Notes: a model not told the origin generated them from the letters alone. A DNA stretch of 38,410 nucleotides from CAYYMH01 sp964472785 (GCA_964472785.1 CAYYMH010000040.1:1-38410), one strand, 5' to 3'; shown: positions 1-8,654, numbered from the stretch's first letter. Numbers and translations: made by a program.

Positions 1-29
1 ATACTACAAAAAAATAAAATATAACCAAC

Positions 30-43
30 AGGACATTTGTCCT
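30..43. repeat. 14-bp palindrome AGGACATTTGTCCT
   Basis: Perfect 6-bp arms (AGGACA/TGTCCT) lie around TT. It could be the operator of a dimeric regulator for a gene left of the window, or chance. No gene in the window is close enough to assign it. Confidence 0.4.
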
Positions 44-128
44 AAATGTAAATAATGAGTGCAGCTATTTATAGCTGATGATAATGAAGTGCTAACTGTC
101 GAAAAGAAAAAAATGAAGTTATTTTCAC

Positions 129-160
129 CATATCGGGGATAATAAATTGTCTCCGATATG
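129..160. repeat. 11-bp stem hairpin in the left flank
   Basis: CATATCGGGGA pairs with TCTCCGATATG around a 10-nt AT-rich loop: ten Watson-Crick pairs and one G-U pair. No T-run follows on the plus strand, so it is not a canonical terminator. It could be a 3' stabilising hairpin of an upstream transcript or a remnant of a repeat. Confidence 0.45.
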
Positions 161-523
161 ATGTGATAAATTCTACAATCAGGTTTATATGTACTGATAC
201 TAATACTTATACTCTGAATTTTGGATATGCATTGATTTCAACTTTCTTCTTGTCAGTTAATGGGAAGTGGACGCAGGATAAGAGATCGCCGAGATTTTCA
301 TTTTGGCTTAAAATAGATGACAGCAAATACCTTGAATGACAATTCTTATTAGCTGCATCTACGTTGAATACCCGGACTAAACGACAGACGACTGATACAC
401 AACATTAAAGAGATGCAGACCTGTCACACACTTATAAAAGAACTTTGTTTTTTCTGGGTGATATTTTATGCGCTGAAGAACCTGACTTTAGCTCAAAGAA
501 CGTCACCTACATAGACCAATCCT

Positions 524-553
524 TTGTGTAAGATTTAAGATTAGTGCTATGAT
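524..553 (+). promoter_or_regulatory. Putative sigma-70 promoter for the hydrolase gene at 603
   Basis: TTGTGT (524-529) and TATGAT (548-553) are separated by 18 bp, giving a leader of about 45 nt before the ATG at 603. The -35 box is weak. Confidence 0.35.
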
Positions 554-602
554 TTCCAACCAATCGTATTTAATAATAAAATATTGAGAACACCTTATTA
601 AT

Positions 603-2456
603 ATGGCTCAAATTGAAATACAAAAGACTGGAAATAAAAAAGTTTTGATGTCCCTAATTTTGATCGCCTTAGTTGCGAGCTTTTTGGTTTCATTAATCCA
701 AAGCTCTTTCGGTCGGGTGAAGGTTCTGGGTATTAAGATTCCGACACAAAATGGACAATGGGTTAGCGCAGATCTTTTCAAGCCTGATGATGCGACAGCC
801 GAAAAACCAGCGCCTCTTGTGGTTGTTGTTCCTGGTTTTCAGCGTTCAAAAGAATCCCTTTCGAATATCTCTTTAGAACTGGCGCGCCGGGGAATTGTGG
901 TGATTGCCATTGATCCTTATGCTCAGGGCGCTTCGAGTTCATCGATGGAAAGAAAATCAGCAACGAGGGAGGGGTATGGCATGTTTGCTGTCGTTGAATA
1001 TGCAGCGAGCACGCCAAATCTCAATTACATTGACAAGGCCAGAATAGGCGCAACAGGACATTCTGCCGGCGGCAACGCTGCTATTCGAGGAGCGAGCTAT
1101 TTTGGAAAACAATCACTCAAGACTGGTAACCCCAGTAAACTAAACGCTGTATTTGTTTCCGGTTATGTCCTCACGCTAACTGAAGAAGTCTTGCAGTATG
1201 TTCGTTCCAATGTTGGAATGAGTTACGCCTTTTACGATGAAGGTGCTTATCGGAACGAACTTAGGAATGGGGACATGCGTCATGCCCCTGAATCCATTCG
1301 GCTTTTAAACTCCGGTCTCGCTTCCAACTTTCCCAAATTTGAAAAAGTGAATATAGGGAAATATTACGGTGACACGGCAGATAGAACGCTCAGAGTCATA
1401 CACAACGAAAGGGTGTTGCACCCGTTCCAGCCCTACATTATTGAGGCCACTGCTAACCAAATCGAATATTTCGAAAAAGTTTTTGGTGTCGATAGTGACT
1501 TATCCAGCCACGATCAAATTTGGTTTTGGAAAGAATTACTGAGTTTATTAACACTGATCGTGGCGTTTGTCGCACTGGTGCCATTAGGTCGGCTACTATT
1601 AGAGCTACCATTTTTTAAATCCTTATCACATCGGATACCCAAAGCGCAGCCCAGACCAAATGGTAACGGAAATATCCTCTTTTGGGGTTTGATTGTTTTT
1701 GGAGCGTTAATCGCATGTTTCTCGTATATTCCCATGGCAGAATTGTCCCAGAAGCTCTTTGTCGCCGCTTCGACTCGCAGACAAACCTGGTTCTTTCCGC
1801 AGCGGATGAACAATGCTGTCATGCTATGGGCAGTGCTCAATGGCAGCATCGGTTTTCTTTTGTTCTTTTTGAGCTATCGTTTCTATGGCAAAAAACATGG
1901 CGTCCGGCGTGAAATGTGGGGCGCAAAAATAGGCGGTTCGGAGTTGGGAAAAACAATCGTGCTTGCTTTGACGATCTTTCTGTTTTACTATTTATTCCTG
2001 TTCACAATTTATTACTTCTTTCATGTGGACTATCGTTTCCTATTTATGGGAGTTCGTGTTTTTCAGCCAGCCGAGCTATTACTATTTGTCATGTATGTGC
2101 CTGTTTTCTTTATTTTTTTTCTGTCCAACTCTTTGCGTGTCAATGGCGCCATGCGAATTGAAGGAATGGCAGAATGGAAGAGCATGCTCATTGGGGCAAT
2201 TGCCAACTCGTTTGGACTTTTGTTGATTGTGATTATTCAATACGTCACTTTTTGGGTAACCGGCACTGTTTACTGGACAGATGGTTGGCTCTATGTGAAT
2301 TTACTTTTTGCGGTAGTTCCCATGATGTTTGTTCTTCCGTATTTTAACCGTTACTTTTTTCGAATGACGGGACGGATTTATCTGGGACCAATGGTCACCT
2401 GTTTCGTCTTTATAATGATTTTGCTTACGAACACAGTTTGTTATTTGCCGCTTTGA
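603..2456 (+). CDS. Membrane-anchored alpha/beta hydrolase with C-terminal polytopic domain
   Basis: Likely an ester- or thioester-cleaving serine hydrolase of the dienelactone hydrolase/lipase superfamily, held in the inner membrane. Residues about 13-37 form a membrane anchor. About 50-300 form the alpha/beta hydrolase fold: a VVVVPGF oxyanion strand near 73-79 and the nucleophile elbow GHSAGG with Ser154. A possible catalytic His sits in SSHDQIW just before the membrane part. From about 310 to 617 there are roughly eight hydrophobic helices of unknown role, so this is a fusion of a hydrolase with a polytopic domain. The ATG at 603 is the first good start; its ribosome site is weak. The next gene is also a GHSAGG hydrolase but is secreted, suggesting a related substrate. 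The substrate is unknown. Confidence 0.8.
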   Translation: MAQIEIQKTGNKKVLMSLILIALVASFLVSLIQSSFGRVKVLGIKIPTQNGQWVSADLFKPDDATAEKPAPLVVVVPGFQRSKESLSNISLELARRGIVVIAIDPYAQGASSSSMERKSATREGYGMFAVVEYAASTPNLNYIDKARIGATGHSAGGNAAIRGASYFGKQSLKTGNPSKLNAVFVSGYVLTLTEEVLQYVRSNVGMSYAFYDEGAYRNELRNGDMRHAPESIRLLNSGLASNFPKFEKVNIGKYYGDTADRTLRVIHNERVLHPFQPYIIEATANQIEYFEKVFGVDSDLSSHDQIWFWKELLSLLTLIVAFVALVPLGRLLLELPFFKSLSHRIPKAQPRPNGNGNILFWGLIVFGALIACFSYIPMAELSQKLFVAASTRRQTWFFPQRMNNAVMLWAVLNGSIGFLLFFLSYRFYGKKHGVRREMWGAKIGGSELGKTIVLALTIFLFYYLFLFTIYYFFHVDYRFLFMGVRVFQPAELLLFVMYVPVFFIFFLSNSLRVNGAMRIEGMAEWKSMLIGAIANSFGLLLIVIIQYVTFWVTGTVYWTDGWLYVNLLFAVVPMMFVLPYFNRYFFRMTGRIYLGPMVTCFVFIMILLTNTVCYLPL

Positions 2457-2489
2457 TATTGATGATGAGAAAGTTTATGGGAGTGCAAT

Positions 2490-2555
2490 AATCACAATTG
2501 GAGAACGGATAACGCGAAGTGCTTTTTCGATGTGAATCGAACAGGAATTGTGATT
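2490..2555. repeat. Nested inverted repeat between the two hydrolase genes
   Basis: AATCACAATT (2490-2499) is a perfect inverted copy of AATTGTGATT (2546-2555). Inside lies a second hairpin, TTCGAT-GTGA-ATCGAA (2526-2541). It ends 68 nt before the ATG at 2624. It could be a structured leader or attenuator for the secreted hydrolase, or an intergenic repeat. Confidence 0.45.
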
Positions 2556-2623
2556 GTAAAAAATAAACATTTTATCTTGGTTGAGTACTTTTAGTAAATG
2601 AAATTTATTATGTAAGGATTAGA

Positions 2624-4015
2624 ATGAAGAATATGAAGTCGTTGAAATGGTTCGCCATTTTTTTATTTTATGTTATAGGTTACAATCTACTGAACGCCCA
2701 ATCACCGGTGAGCCACGTCTCTCCTCACAAACTTTCGTTTTTATTTGATGCCAATGCTGTAAAAATTCCTTACTATCGAAATTTCGCATTGGGAGCGAAT
2801 GCATCATCAGTATATCACGCTGTGATTGTAATACACGGGACAAATCGAAATGCAAACGATTATTATAATTACATGCTTGATGCCGCATTTAAAGGAAGAA
2901 GTTTAAACACGGCTCATCTTATTATGGCGCCGCAGTTTTTAGTTGAAAACGATATGTCTGCCCACAATCTTGAGCCGGATATTTTGTTTTGGACCAGCGC
3001 AGCATGGAAACAGGGCGATAAATCGCTGAGCACACCCAATTTTCCTGTGCCCGAAAAAATGAGTTCGTTCGCTGTCATTGACAGCATCTTGCTTCGCCTG
3101 GTTCAGAAGTATTCAAATCTGGATACTATTATTGTGGCCGGGCATTCTGCCGGCGGACAGTTTGTGCAGCGTTTTGCCGCGGGTAGCCCCTTGGATTCGG
3201 TGATTACAAATGAATACGGGATCGCTCTGCGCTACATAATAGCGAATCCTTCGTCTTATGTTTACCTGAATGGAGAACGGCGCGTTCAGGGGACCAGGGA
3301 TCAATTTGACACTCCGCCTGCCCAACAAACTATATTTATTGCTTATAATGACTACAAGTATGGTCTGGAAAATTTAAACAGCTATATGGGAAGCGTTGGC
3401 GAAGAGCAAATACGAAGACAGTATAAAAATAGAAATGTGATATATTTATTAGGTCAGGACGACAACAATCCGAATGATCCTTCACTGGATACGTCAGGGC
3501 CGGCAATGTTTCAGGGCTACTATCGCTTGGAAAGAGGAATAATTTATTTTAATTATCTGAACTATTTTTATAAAGATGAAATATTCGATAAACATTTAAG
3601 AGTCATCGTTCCCGGTGTTGCCCATGATGGTTACGGTATGTTCAATTCAAAGTGCGGCGTAAAATATATTTTTAATTCCGGCTATTGTGACTCGGTGGCG
3701 TTGGCAGTGGAAAATTTTTATCCTAAAAGACCATCAAATTTTAGCTTGAATCAGAATTATCCCAATCCATTTAATTCGGAAACAAAGATAGATTTTACGC
3801 TTATTAGCACGATGCCTGTTTTTATCAGAATTCATGACATAACCGGAAGGCTTGTAAAAACCATTTCCAATGGGAAAATATTCGATGCTGGGCCGAATTC
3901 CATCTCCTGGAATGGAACGGATAATCAAGGAAATAGTGTATGTTCGGGTATATATCTTTTTGAGTTCACATGCGGAAAATTCAGCGGATTAAAACGTATG
4001 GTGCTACTGCGGTGA
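2624..4015 (+). CDS. Secreted alpha/beta hydrolase with type IX secretion sorting domain
   Basis: Predicted exported serine hydrolase. An N-terminal signal peptide (about 1-26, ending near LNAQS) is followed by an alpha/beta hydrolase domain with HG at 71-72 and the nucleophile elbow GHSAGG with Ser175; VAHDGYGMF near 340 probably supplies the catalytic His. Residues about 374-463 are a Por-type C-terminal sorting domain: NQNYPNPFN, a FlgD-like strand region with DITGRL, then GIYLFEF and a basic end. In FCB-group bacteria such domains direct proteins through the type IX system to the cell surface or medium. No type IX component is in this window. The downstream transporter gene begins 13 bp later, suggesting one transcript. 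Substrate unknown; polyester, lipid or peptide-ester are all possible. Confidence 0.82.
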   Translation: MKNMKSLKWFAIFLFYVIGYNLLNAQSPVSHVSPHKLSFLFDANAVKIPYYRNFALGANASSVYHAVIVIHGTNRNANDYYNYMLDAAFKGRSLNTAHLIMAPQFLVENDMSAHNLEPDILFWTSAAWKQGDKSLSTPNFPVPEKMSSFAVIDSILLRLVQKYSNLDTIIVAGHSAGGQFVQRFAAGSPLDSVITNEYGIALRYIIANPSSYVYLNGERRVQGTRDQFDTPPAQQTIFIAYNDYKYGLENLNSYMGSVGEEQIRRQYKNRNVIYLLGQDDNNPNDPSLDTSGPAMFQGYYRLERGIIYFNYLNYFYKDEIFDKHLRVIVPGVAHDGYGMFNSKCGVKYIFNSGYCDSVALAVENFYPKRPSNFSLNQNYPNPFNSETKIDFTLISTMPVFIRIHDITGRLVKTISNGKIFDAGPNSISWNGTDNQGNSVCSGIYLFEFTCGKFSGLKRMVLLR

Positions 4016-4028
4016 TCGGGAGATAAAT

Positions 4029-5420
4029 TTGAAACGGTTTTTATTACCAATTTTTTTAGGACTTTTTATTTGGTTTTGCCCAATCCCAAATGGAATTGAA
4101 GAAGACGCCTGGCATTTACTGGCAATTTTTATTGCCACGGTTGCAGGCATAATTTTGCAGCCATTGCCAATGGGCGCGGTAGCGCTGATCGGTATTGTCA
4201 TCACGGCTGCAGCAGGAACGCTGAACATTAGCGAAGCGCTGAGCGGCTTCAGTAATAGCGTCATCTGGCTGATTGTCACAGCGTTCTTTATTTCCCGGGG
4301 ATTTATCAAAACAGCGCTCGGAAAACGCATTGCCTATTTATTTATAGCAGCGTTTGGGAAAAATAGCCTTGGCTTATCCTATGGATTTGTGGCGACAGAT
4401 TTGGTTCTTTCACCAGCAATTCCGAGCAATACAGCCCGAACAGGGGGAATCATTTTCCCCATCATTTGTTCAACAGCCTCTACTTACGATAGCCAACCAA
4501 ATGATCAGACTTCAGGCAGAATAGGAGCTTATTTAATTTTTACGTCATTTCAATGTCAAAATGTTACCAGCGCCATGTTTTTGACTGCGATGGCGGCAAA
4601 TCCATTGGCAGCACAATTGGCTAAAGATCTGGGGATAAATATTACATGGGGTACCTGGGCGTTAGCGGCTGTACTCCCGGGTCTCATTAGCTTGATCTTA
4701 ATTCCATTAATTCTCTTTATGCTCTTTCCTCCAAAGATAAAGGAAACATCAGCAGCGGCTCACCAGGCAAAAGAAAAATTGGCTGAATTAGGCAAGATGA
4801 AACCTGATGAATGGATCATGTTGGGGACGTTTATTTTGTTGTTGATACTTTGGATATTGGGCAGCCATATTCATCTGCATGCCACGATAACCGCCCTGAT
4901 TGGACTCTGCATCTTGCTTGTGTCCAAAGTGCTTACCTGGAATGATATTCTAAAAGAAACGAACGCCTGGAATACATTGGTTTGGTTCGCGGCGCTTGTA
5001 ATGATGGCTTCTTTTCTAAATAAATTGGGAATGATTCCGTGGTTTGCTGATTCGATGAAAGGTGTTGTCAGTGGTGCAAAGTGGATCTGGGCTTTTTTAG
5101 TTTTAATTTTAATTTATTTTTACAGTCACTATTTTTTTGCCAGCAACACAGCGCATGTGAGCTCCATGTATGCTCCGTTTTTGGCTGTGGCAATAGCAGC
5201 CGGGGCGCCTCCATTGATCTCCGCGCTGGTACTGGCATTTTTTAGTAATTTGTTCAGCAGCACAACCCATTATGGTACAGGTCCCGCACCTGTTTTTTTT
5301 GGCTCCGGTTTTGTGTCAATGGAAAAGTGGTGGTCTCTGGGCTTTTTCATAAGTGTAGTAAATATTTTTATTTGGATAGGAATCGGCAGTCTCTGGTGGA
5401 AATTCCTTGGACTTTGGTAA
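4029..5420 (+). CDS. DASS (SLC13/CitT) family anion:sodium symporter
   Basis: Integral inner-membrane carrier, probably for dicarboxylates or related anions. The 463 residues show about 11-12 hydrophobic helices and the two family SNT motifs: SNTAR near residue 134 and SNTAHVSS near 375. It resembles the plant plastid/bacterial 2-oxoglutarate-malate translocator group more than sulfate permeases. The start is TTG at 4029, preceded by GGGAGA about 5 nt away; no ATG gives a better N-terminus. It sits between a secreted hydrolase and a carboxypeptidase, so it could import an acid released outside or export an intracellular product. The substrate cannot be fixed from sequence. Confidence 0.85.
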   Translation: MKRFLLPIFLGLFIWFCPIPNGIEEDAWHLLAIFIATVAGIILQPLPMGAVALIGIVITAAAGTLNISEALSGFSNSVIWLIVTAFFISRGFIKTALGKRIAYLFIAAFGKNSLGLSYGFVATDLVLSPAIPSNTARTGGIIFPIICSTASTYDSQPNDQTSGRIGAYLIFTSFQCQNVTSAMFLTAMAANPLAAQLAKDLGINITWGTWALAAVLPGLISLILIPLILFMLFPPKIKETSAAAHQAKEKLAELGKMKPDEWIMLGTFILLLILWILGSHIHLHATITALIGLCILLVSKVLTWNDILKETNAWNTLVWFAALVMMASFLNKLGMIPWFADSMKGVVSGAKWIWAFLVLILIYFYSHYFFASNTAHVSSMYAPFLAVAIAAGAPPLISALVLAFFSNLFSSTTHYGTGPAPVFFGSGFVSMEKWWSLGFFISVVNIFIWIGIGSLWWKFLGLW

Positions 5421-5476
5421 AAAATAATTGGACTCTTGAAGTGGATACAGGTCATCTTTAAAACTATTGGACGAAC

Positions 5477-6610
5477 ATGTTAGATAAACAAAAATTTACA
5501 AAAGACCTCGAATATTTGGTGAACATCGATAGCGGCTCCTATGTTCGAGAAGGCGTGAACAAAATAGGGAATTGGTTTGCGGAAAAATTTACAAATATGG
5601 GATGGAATATCAAATGGTTTGATCTTGCACCAAAAATAAATGGACGCAGCTTCCTGACTTTTCCCCGGCATGATAATAAATTTGATTTGTTGATTCTGGT
5701 CCATCTCGATACAATATTTCCAGCCGGCGAGGCGAAAAAAAGACCATTTTCAGTCGTTGGAACCAGGTTTCAAGGTCCCGGAGTAGCAGATATGAAAGCC
5801 GGGCTTTTATTTACCTATTATGCCCTGCAGCAGCTTCAGCAGGAAGGGAGACTGACCGCGATTATCGGCGTTTTTTTTAATGGTGAGCATGAAATCAGCT
5901 GCCCAAACACCCGCAAACTCATTGAAGAATTTTCCCAAAAGAGCAAAGCGGCGATTACTGCTGAACCCGCCCGGTCCAATGGTGCTTACGTATATAGAAG
6001 AAAAGGAGTGGGACGTTATAAGCTCAAGTTTTTAGGTCGAAGCGCTCACTCCGGAGTCAATCCCGAGGAAGGCATCGATGCTGTCGATGAATTAGCACAT
6101 TGGGTTTTGTTTTTAAAAGGATTGAGTGACCCGGAAAAGGGCGTTTATATTAATTCGGGAGTAGTTAAAGGAGGAGTATCCATCAATTCTGTCCCGGGAG
6201 AAGCAGAGCTTTTTGTTGACGCCAGATTCAATGATATGGAAAGTGGTGATAAAATTGATCAATCGATTCAAAATAAACTGACCAGTCCGTTTAATAAACA
6301 GATAAAAATTGAGTTGGAAGGTGGAATAAAACGTCCGCCAATGATTCCGACAGAAGAGACTAAACGGTTATGCCGGATAATTGAAGATGTTGGAAAAGAA
6401 TATCAAACAGAAGTGATTTGGGCAACATCCGGTGGTGGCTCTGATGCATCTTTTGCTGCTGCATTGGGAACCCCAGCGGTATGTGGGCTTACCGCTGTTG
6501 GTGGCGATCTTCATAGTGATTCGGAATATTTGGAAACTCAGGATATCGAAGTGCGGTTCAATATTTATAAAGAATCCATCTACCGCATCTCAACATTGTA
6601 CAAAAGATAA
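5477..6610 (+). CDS. M20 family metallopeptidase (glutamate carboxypeptidase-like) with altered catalytic motif
   Basis: A 377-residue dinuclear zinc peptidase of the carboxypeptidase G2/ArgE/DapE group, acting in the cytoplasm (no signal peptide). The ligands expected of M20 are visible: His76 with Asp78 in VHLDTI, Asp105 in GVADMKAG, Glu139, Glu163 in TAEPA, and a His near the end in GGDLHSDSEY. The lid/dimerisation domain has GRSAHSGVNPEEG. The usual DEE, whose first Glu is the general base, reads Glu137-His138-Glu139 here, so the catalytic Glu position appears to be His. The flanking residues (N..E.E.S.P..R) align well with the family. The AbgT-type transporter gene follows 74 bp downstream. 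Together they suggest uptake and cleavage of acyl-glutamate or dipeptide-like compounds. Activity is uncertain because of the substitution. Confidence 0.82.
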   Translation: MLDKQKFTKDLEYLVNIDSGSYVREGVNKIGNWFAEKFTNMGWNIKWFDLAPKINGRSFLTFPRHDNKFDLLILVHLDTIFPAGEAKKRPFSVVGTRFQGPGVADMKAGLLFTYYALQQLQQEGRLTAIIGVFFNGEHEISCPNTRKLIEEFSQKSKAAITAEPARSNGAYVYRRKGVGRYKLKFLGRSAHSGVNPEEGIDAVDELAHWVLFLKGLSDPEKGVYINSGVVKGGVSINSVPGEAELFVDARFNDMESGDKIDQSIQNKLTSPFNKQIKIELEGGIKRPPMIPTEETKRLCRIIEDVGKEYQTEVIWATSGGGSDASFAAALGTPAVCGLTAVGGDLHSDSEYLETQDIEVRFNIYKESIYRISTLYKR

Positions 6611-6684
6611 TTTCCTAAAAGATACGTAACGAATTCCGATGATTGTGTATAAAAATTGAAATTTTATAACCGGAAAATTTTGAT

Positions 6685-8244
6685 TTGAAACGAAAAAAAA
6701 AGAAACGAACTGGAAAATTATTTAACAAATTTCTTGATATCATTGAAAAGGCTGGCAATCTATTACCCCATCCTGCAACGCTGTTCGCTCTATTTGGTTT
6801 TATTGTTGTTTTAATATCAGAACTGGCGGTACAACTCAACCTAACCATTACCCATCCGATAACCGATGAATTAATCGCTCCTTTCAGTCTTCTCTCGATT
6901 AAGGGGCTGCACATGATTCTCACTAAAATGGTCACCAATTTTACCAGTTTTGCGCCGTTGGGTACGGTACTGGTCGCCATGCTGGGGATCGGATTAGCGG
7001 AGAGCTCCGGGTTGATCAGCGCAGCGCTTAAAAAATTAGTGTTATCAGCTCCCGGCCATTTATTAACTTTTGTTATTGTCTTTGCTGGTGTGATGTCAAA
7101 CGTCGCCAGCGGTGTTGGCTATGTGTTACTGCTACCATTGGCAGCGTTGATTTTTCGGTCGGTTGGTCGTAATCCTCTGGTTGGTCTGGCTGCAGCCTAC
7201 GCCGGTGTGGCAGGTGGGTATAGCGCCAATCTGCTGTTAGGTACTATCGATCCCTTACTGGCAGGAATTTCTCAGGAAGCTGCCCGTATCATAGATCAGA
7301 CATACTTAGTGAATCCAGCTTGCAATTATTATTTTATGGCGGCGTCCACGTTCATTATCGCATTCGCTGGCACATGGGTCACAGACAAGATTGTCGCACC
7401 CCGCCTTGGTGAGTACCACGAAAATGATGGTTCTGTTCCTGAAATGACCGAGGCTGAAAAAAATAATGCAGTCAACGTTATTACACCGCAGGAAAAACGT
7501 GGATTACGTTTCGCGCTTGTCACCTTGATTATAATTGTGTTAATCATTATATGGGGAATTGTACCGGCGAATGGCTTTTTAAGAGAAGCCAGCACCGGCG
7601 GTGTATTGCACTCACCATTACTCAAGGGAGTCGTGGCGTTAATTTTTATTATTGCGTCGATTTTGAGTGTCTCTTACGGTTTCGGGGCGGGAACGCTTAA
7701 AAGTGATAAAGACGTCATGAAAGGAATGGCAAAAGCAATGAGCGCGATGGGGACGTATATCGTCTTGGTATTTTTTGCTGCGCAGTTTGTTGCTTTTTTT
7801 AAATGGAGCAATATTGGTTTGATCATCGCTGTAAAAGGCGCGGATGCGTTACGAGCATCCGGATTCGTTGGCATTCCTCTGATGATTTTGTTTGTCTTCA
7901 TCTCAGCTTTGCTCAATATGTTGATGGGAAGTGCTTCTGCCAAATGGGCAATCATGGCGCCGGTTTTTATCCCCATGTTTATGATGTTAGGTTATACGCC
8001 CGAATTCGTGCAGGTGGTCTATAGAATTGGCGATAGCGTCACGAATAGTATTTCACCCATGATGTCCTATTTCGCACTGGTACTGGCATTTGTCGAAAAA
8101 TATGATAAAAAAGCCGGCATCGGATCGATCATTGCTTTGATGCTTCCTTACACAATTGTCTTTCTATTGTTATGGATAATTTTTCTGGTGTTTTGGATGG
8201 TGTTAGGAATTCCGGTTGGACCAGGGGCTCCAATTAAATTATGA
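6685..8244 (+). CDS. AbgT family transporter (p-aminobenzoyl-glutamate transporter type)
   Basis: A 519-residue inner-membrane carrier with an N-terminal basic tail and about 11-13 hydrophobic segments. Family marks include NLLPHPATLFALFG near the start, MLGIGLAESSGLISAALK, and the C-terminal GSASAKWAIMAPVFIPMFMMLGYTPE followed by YRIGDSVTNSISPMM. AbgT proteins carry p-aminobenzoyl-glutamate or export sulfonamides. Here an M20 carboxypeptidase gene lies directly upstream, as abgAB accompany abgT in E. coli, which favours import of an amide of glutamate or another amino acid. Translation starts at TTG 6685; no better start is visible and the leader is A-rich. Confidence 0.88.
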   Translation: MKRKKKKRTGKLFNKFLDIIEKAGNLLPHPATLFALFGFIVVLISELAVQLNLTITHPITDELIAPFSLLSIKGLHMILTKMVTNFTSFAPLGTVLVAMLGIGLAESSGLISAALKKLVLSAPGHLLTFVIVFAGVMSNVASGVGYVLLLPLAALIFRSVGRNPLVGLAAAYAGVAGGYSANLLLGTIDPLLAGISQEAARIIDQTYLVNPACNYYFMAASTFIIAFAGTWVTDKIVAPRLGEYHENDGSVPEMTEAEKNNAVNVITPQEKRGLRFALVTLIIIVLIIIWGIVPANGFLREASTGGVLHSPLLKGVVALIFIIASILSVSYGFGAGTLKSDKDVMKGMAKAMSAMGTYIVLVFFAAQFVAFFKWSNIGLIIAVKGADALRASGFVGIPLMILFVFISALLNMLMGSASAKWAIMAPVFIPMFMMLGYTPEFVQVVYRIGDSVTNSISPMMSYFALVLAFVEKYDKKAGIGSIIALMLPYTIVFLLLWIIFLVFWMVLGIPVGPGAPIKL

Positions 8245-8410
8245 TCTTAAAAAGTGACTCGTTTCGGTTGGGATGTGTGATATAAGCGATAAAATATATT
8301 CTGAAAAATCAAAAAAAATGTAATCTAAACGAATATTTGATGGAATAGTTTTGGTCAAATATGATAAATCAATCTCCCGATTCATTATCCATTTTAACTG
8401 TTAGACATGT

Positions 8411-8431
8411 AACCGCAAGGACACCCAAAGC
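8411..8431. repeat. Dispersed CGCAAGGACAC-type repeat, copy 1
   Basis: The purine-rich string aaccgcaaggacacccaaag resembles two other intergenic strings in the window (8784-8814 and 11806-11847) built on (C/G)(C/A)A(G/A)AGACACA(A/G)AG. It lies just downstream of the tRNA-Glu gene. The copies are diverged, so relationship is suggestive only. Confidence 0.35.
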
Positions 8432-8503
8432 GTCCCCAGGGGGAATCGAACCCCCGTTGCAGGAATGAAAATCCTGAGTCCTAGTCCACTAGACGATGGG
8501 GAC
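8431..8503 (-). tRNA. tRNA-Glu (anticodon TTC)
   Basis: A full cloverleaf reads on the minus strand. The acceptor stem GTCCCCA pairs with TGGGGAC and is followed by discriminator G. The anticodon stem CAGGA/TCCTG holds the loop TTTTCAT with anticodon TTC. The T-arm is CGGGG-GTTCGAT-CCCCC-like. CCA is not encoded. It is the second gene of a two-tRNA transcript, 28 bp after tRNA-His. Confidence 0.95.
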
Positions 8504-8531
8504 ATTATCAATTTATTTGACGTTTCTCACT

Positions 8532-8609
8532 TGGGGAGAACGACGGGAATTGAACCCGCGACCTCCAGGGCCACAACCTGGCGCTCTAACCAACTGAGCT
8601 ACGCCCTCC
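8532..8609 (-). tRNA. tRNA-His (anticodon GTG), CCA encoded
   Basis: A full cloverleaf reads on the minus strand. The anticodon stem CCAGG/CCTGG holds the loop TTGTGGC with anticodon GTG. The acceptor stem GAGGGCG pairs with CGTTCTC. The histidine identity pair G(-1):C73 is present, and CCA is encoded at 8534-8532. The mature RNA body without CCA is 8535-8609. It is first in the transcript from the promoter at 8626-8654. Confidence 0.95.
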
Positions 8610-8625
8610 ATAAATTAGAAACCTA

Positions 8626-8654
8626 AATATAAGCGAATTATACTAAAAATGCAA
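8626..8654 (-). promoter_or_regulatory. Sigma-70 promoter of the tRNA-His/tRNA-Glu unit
   Basis: On the minus strand TTGCAT (8654-8649) and TATATT (8631-8626) are exactly 17 bp apart. The -10 box ends about 16 bp before the tRNA-His 5' end, which is the expected geometry. The same hexamers and spacing recur at 12637-12665. Confidence 0.6.

Larger units (their letters stand above)
1..602. other. Non-coding left flank, no supported gene
   Basis: No reading frame here has a recognisable product. The stretch is AT-rich and holds a 14-bp palindrome (30-43), a strong hairpin (129-160) and a plausible promoter for the first gene (524-553). A minus-strand open stretch of about 65 codons ending at 207 has no start signal or recognisable motif and was not called. 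The region may contain decayed coding sequence, but nothing in it can be named. Confidence 0.6.

Noticed and set aside
207..415. Minus-strand open stretch of about 65 codons in the left flank
   Set aside because: It has no clear start, no ribosome site and no recognisable motif; an open run of this length is expected by chance.
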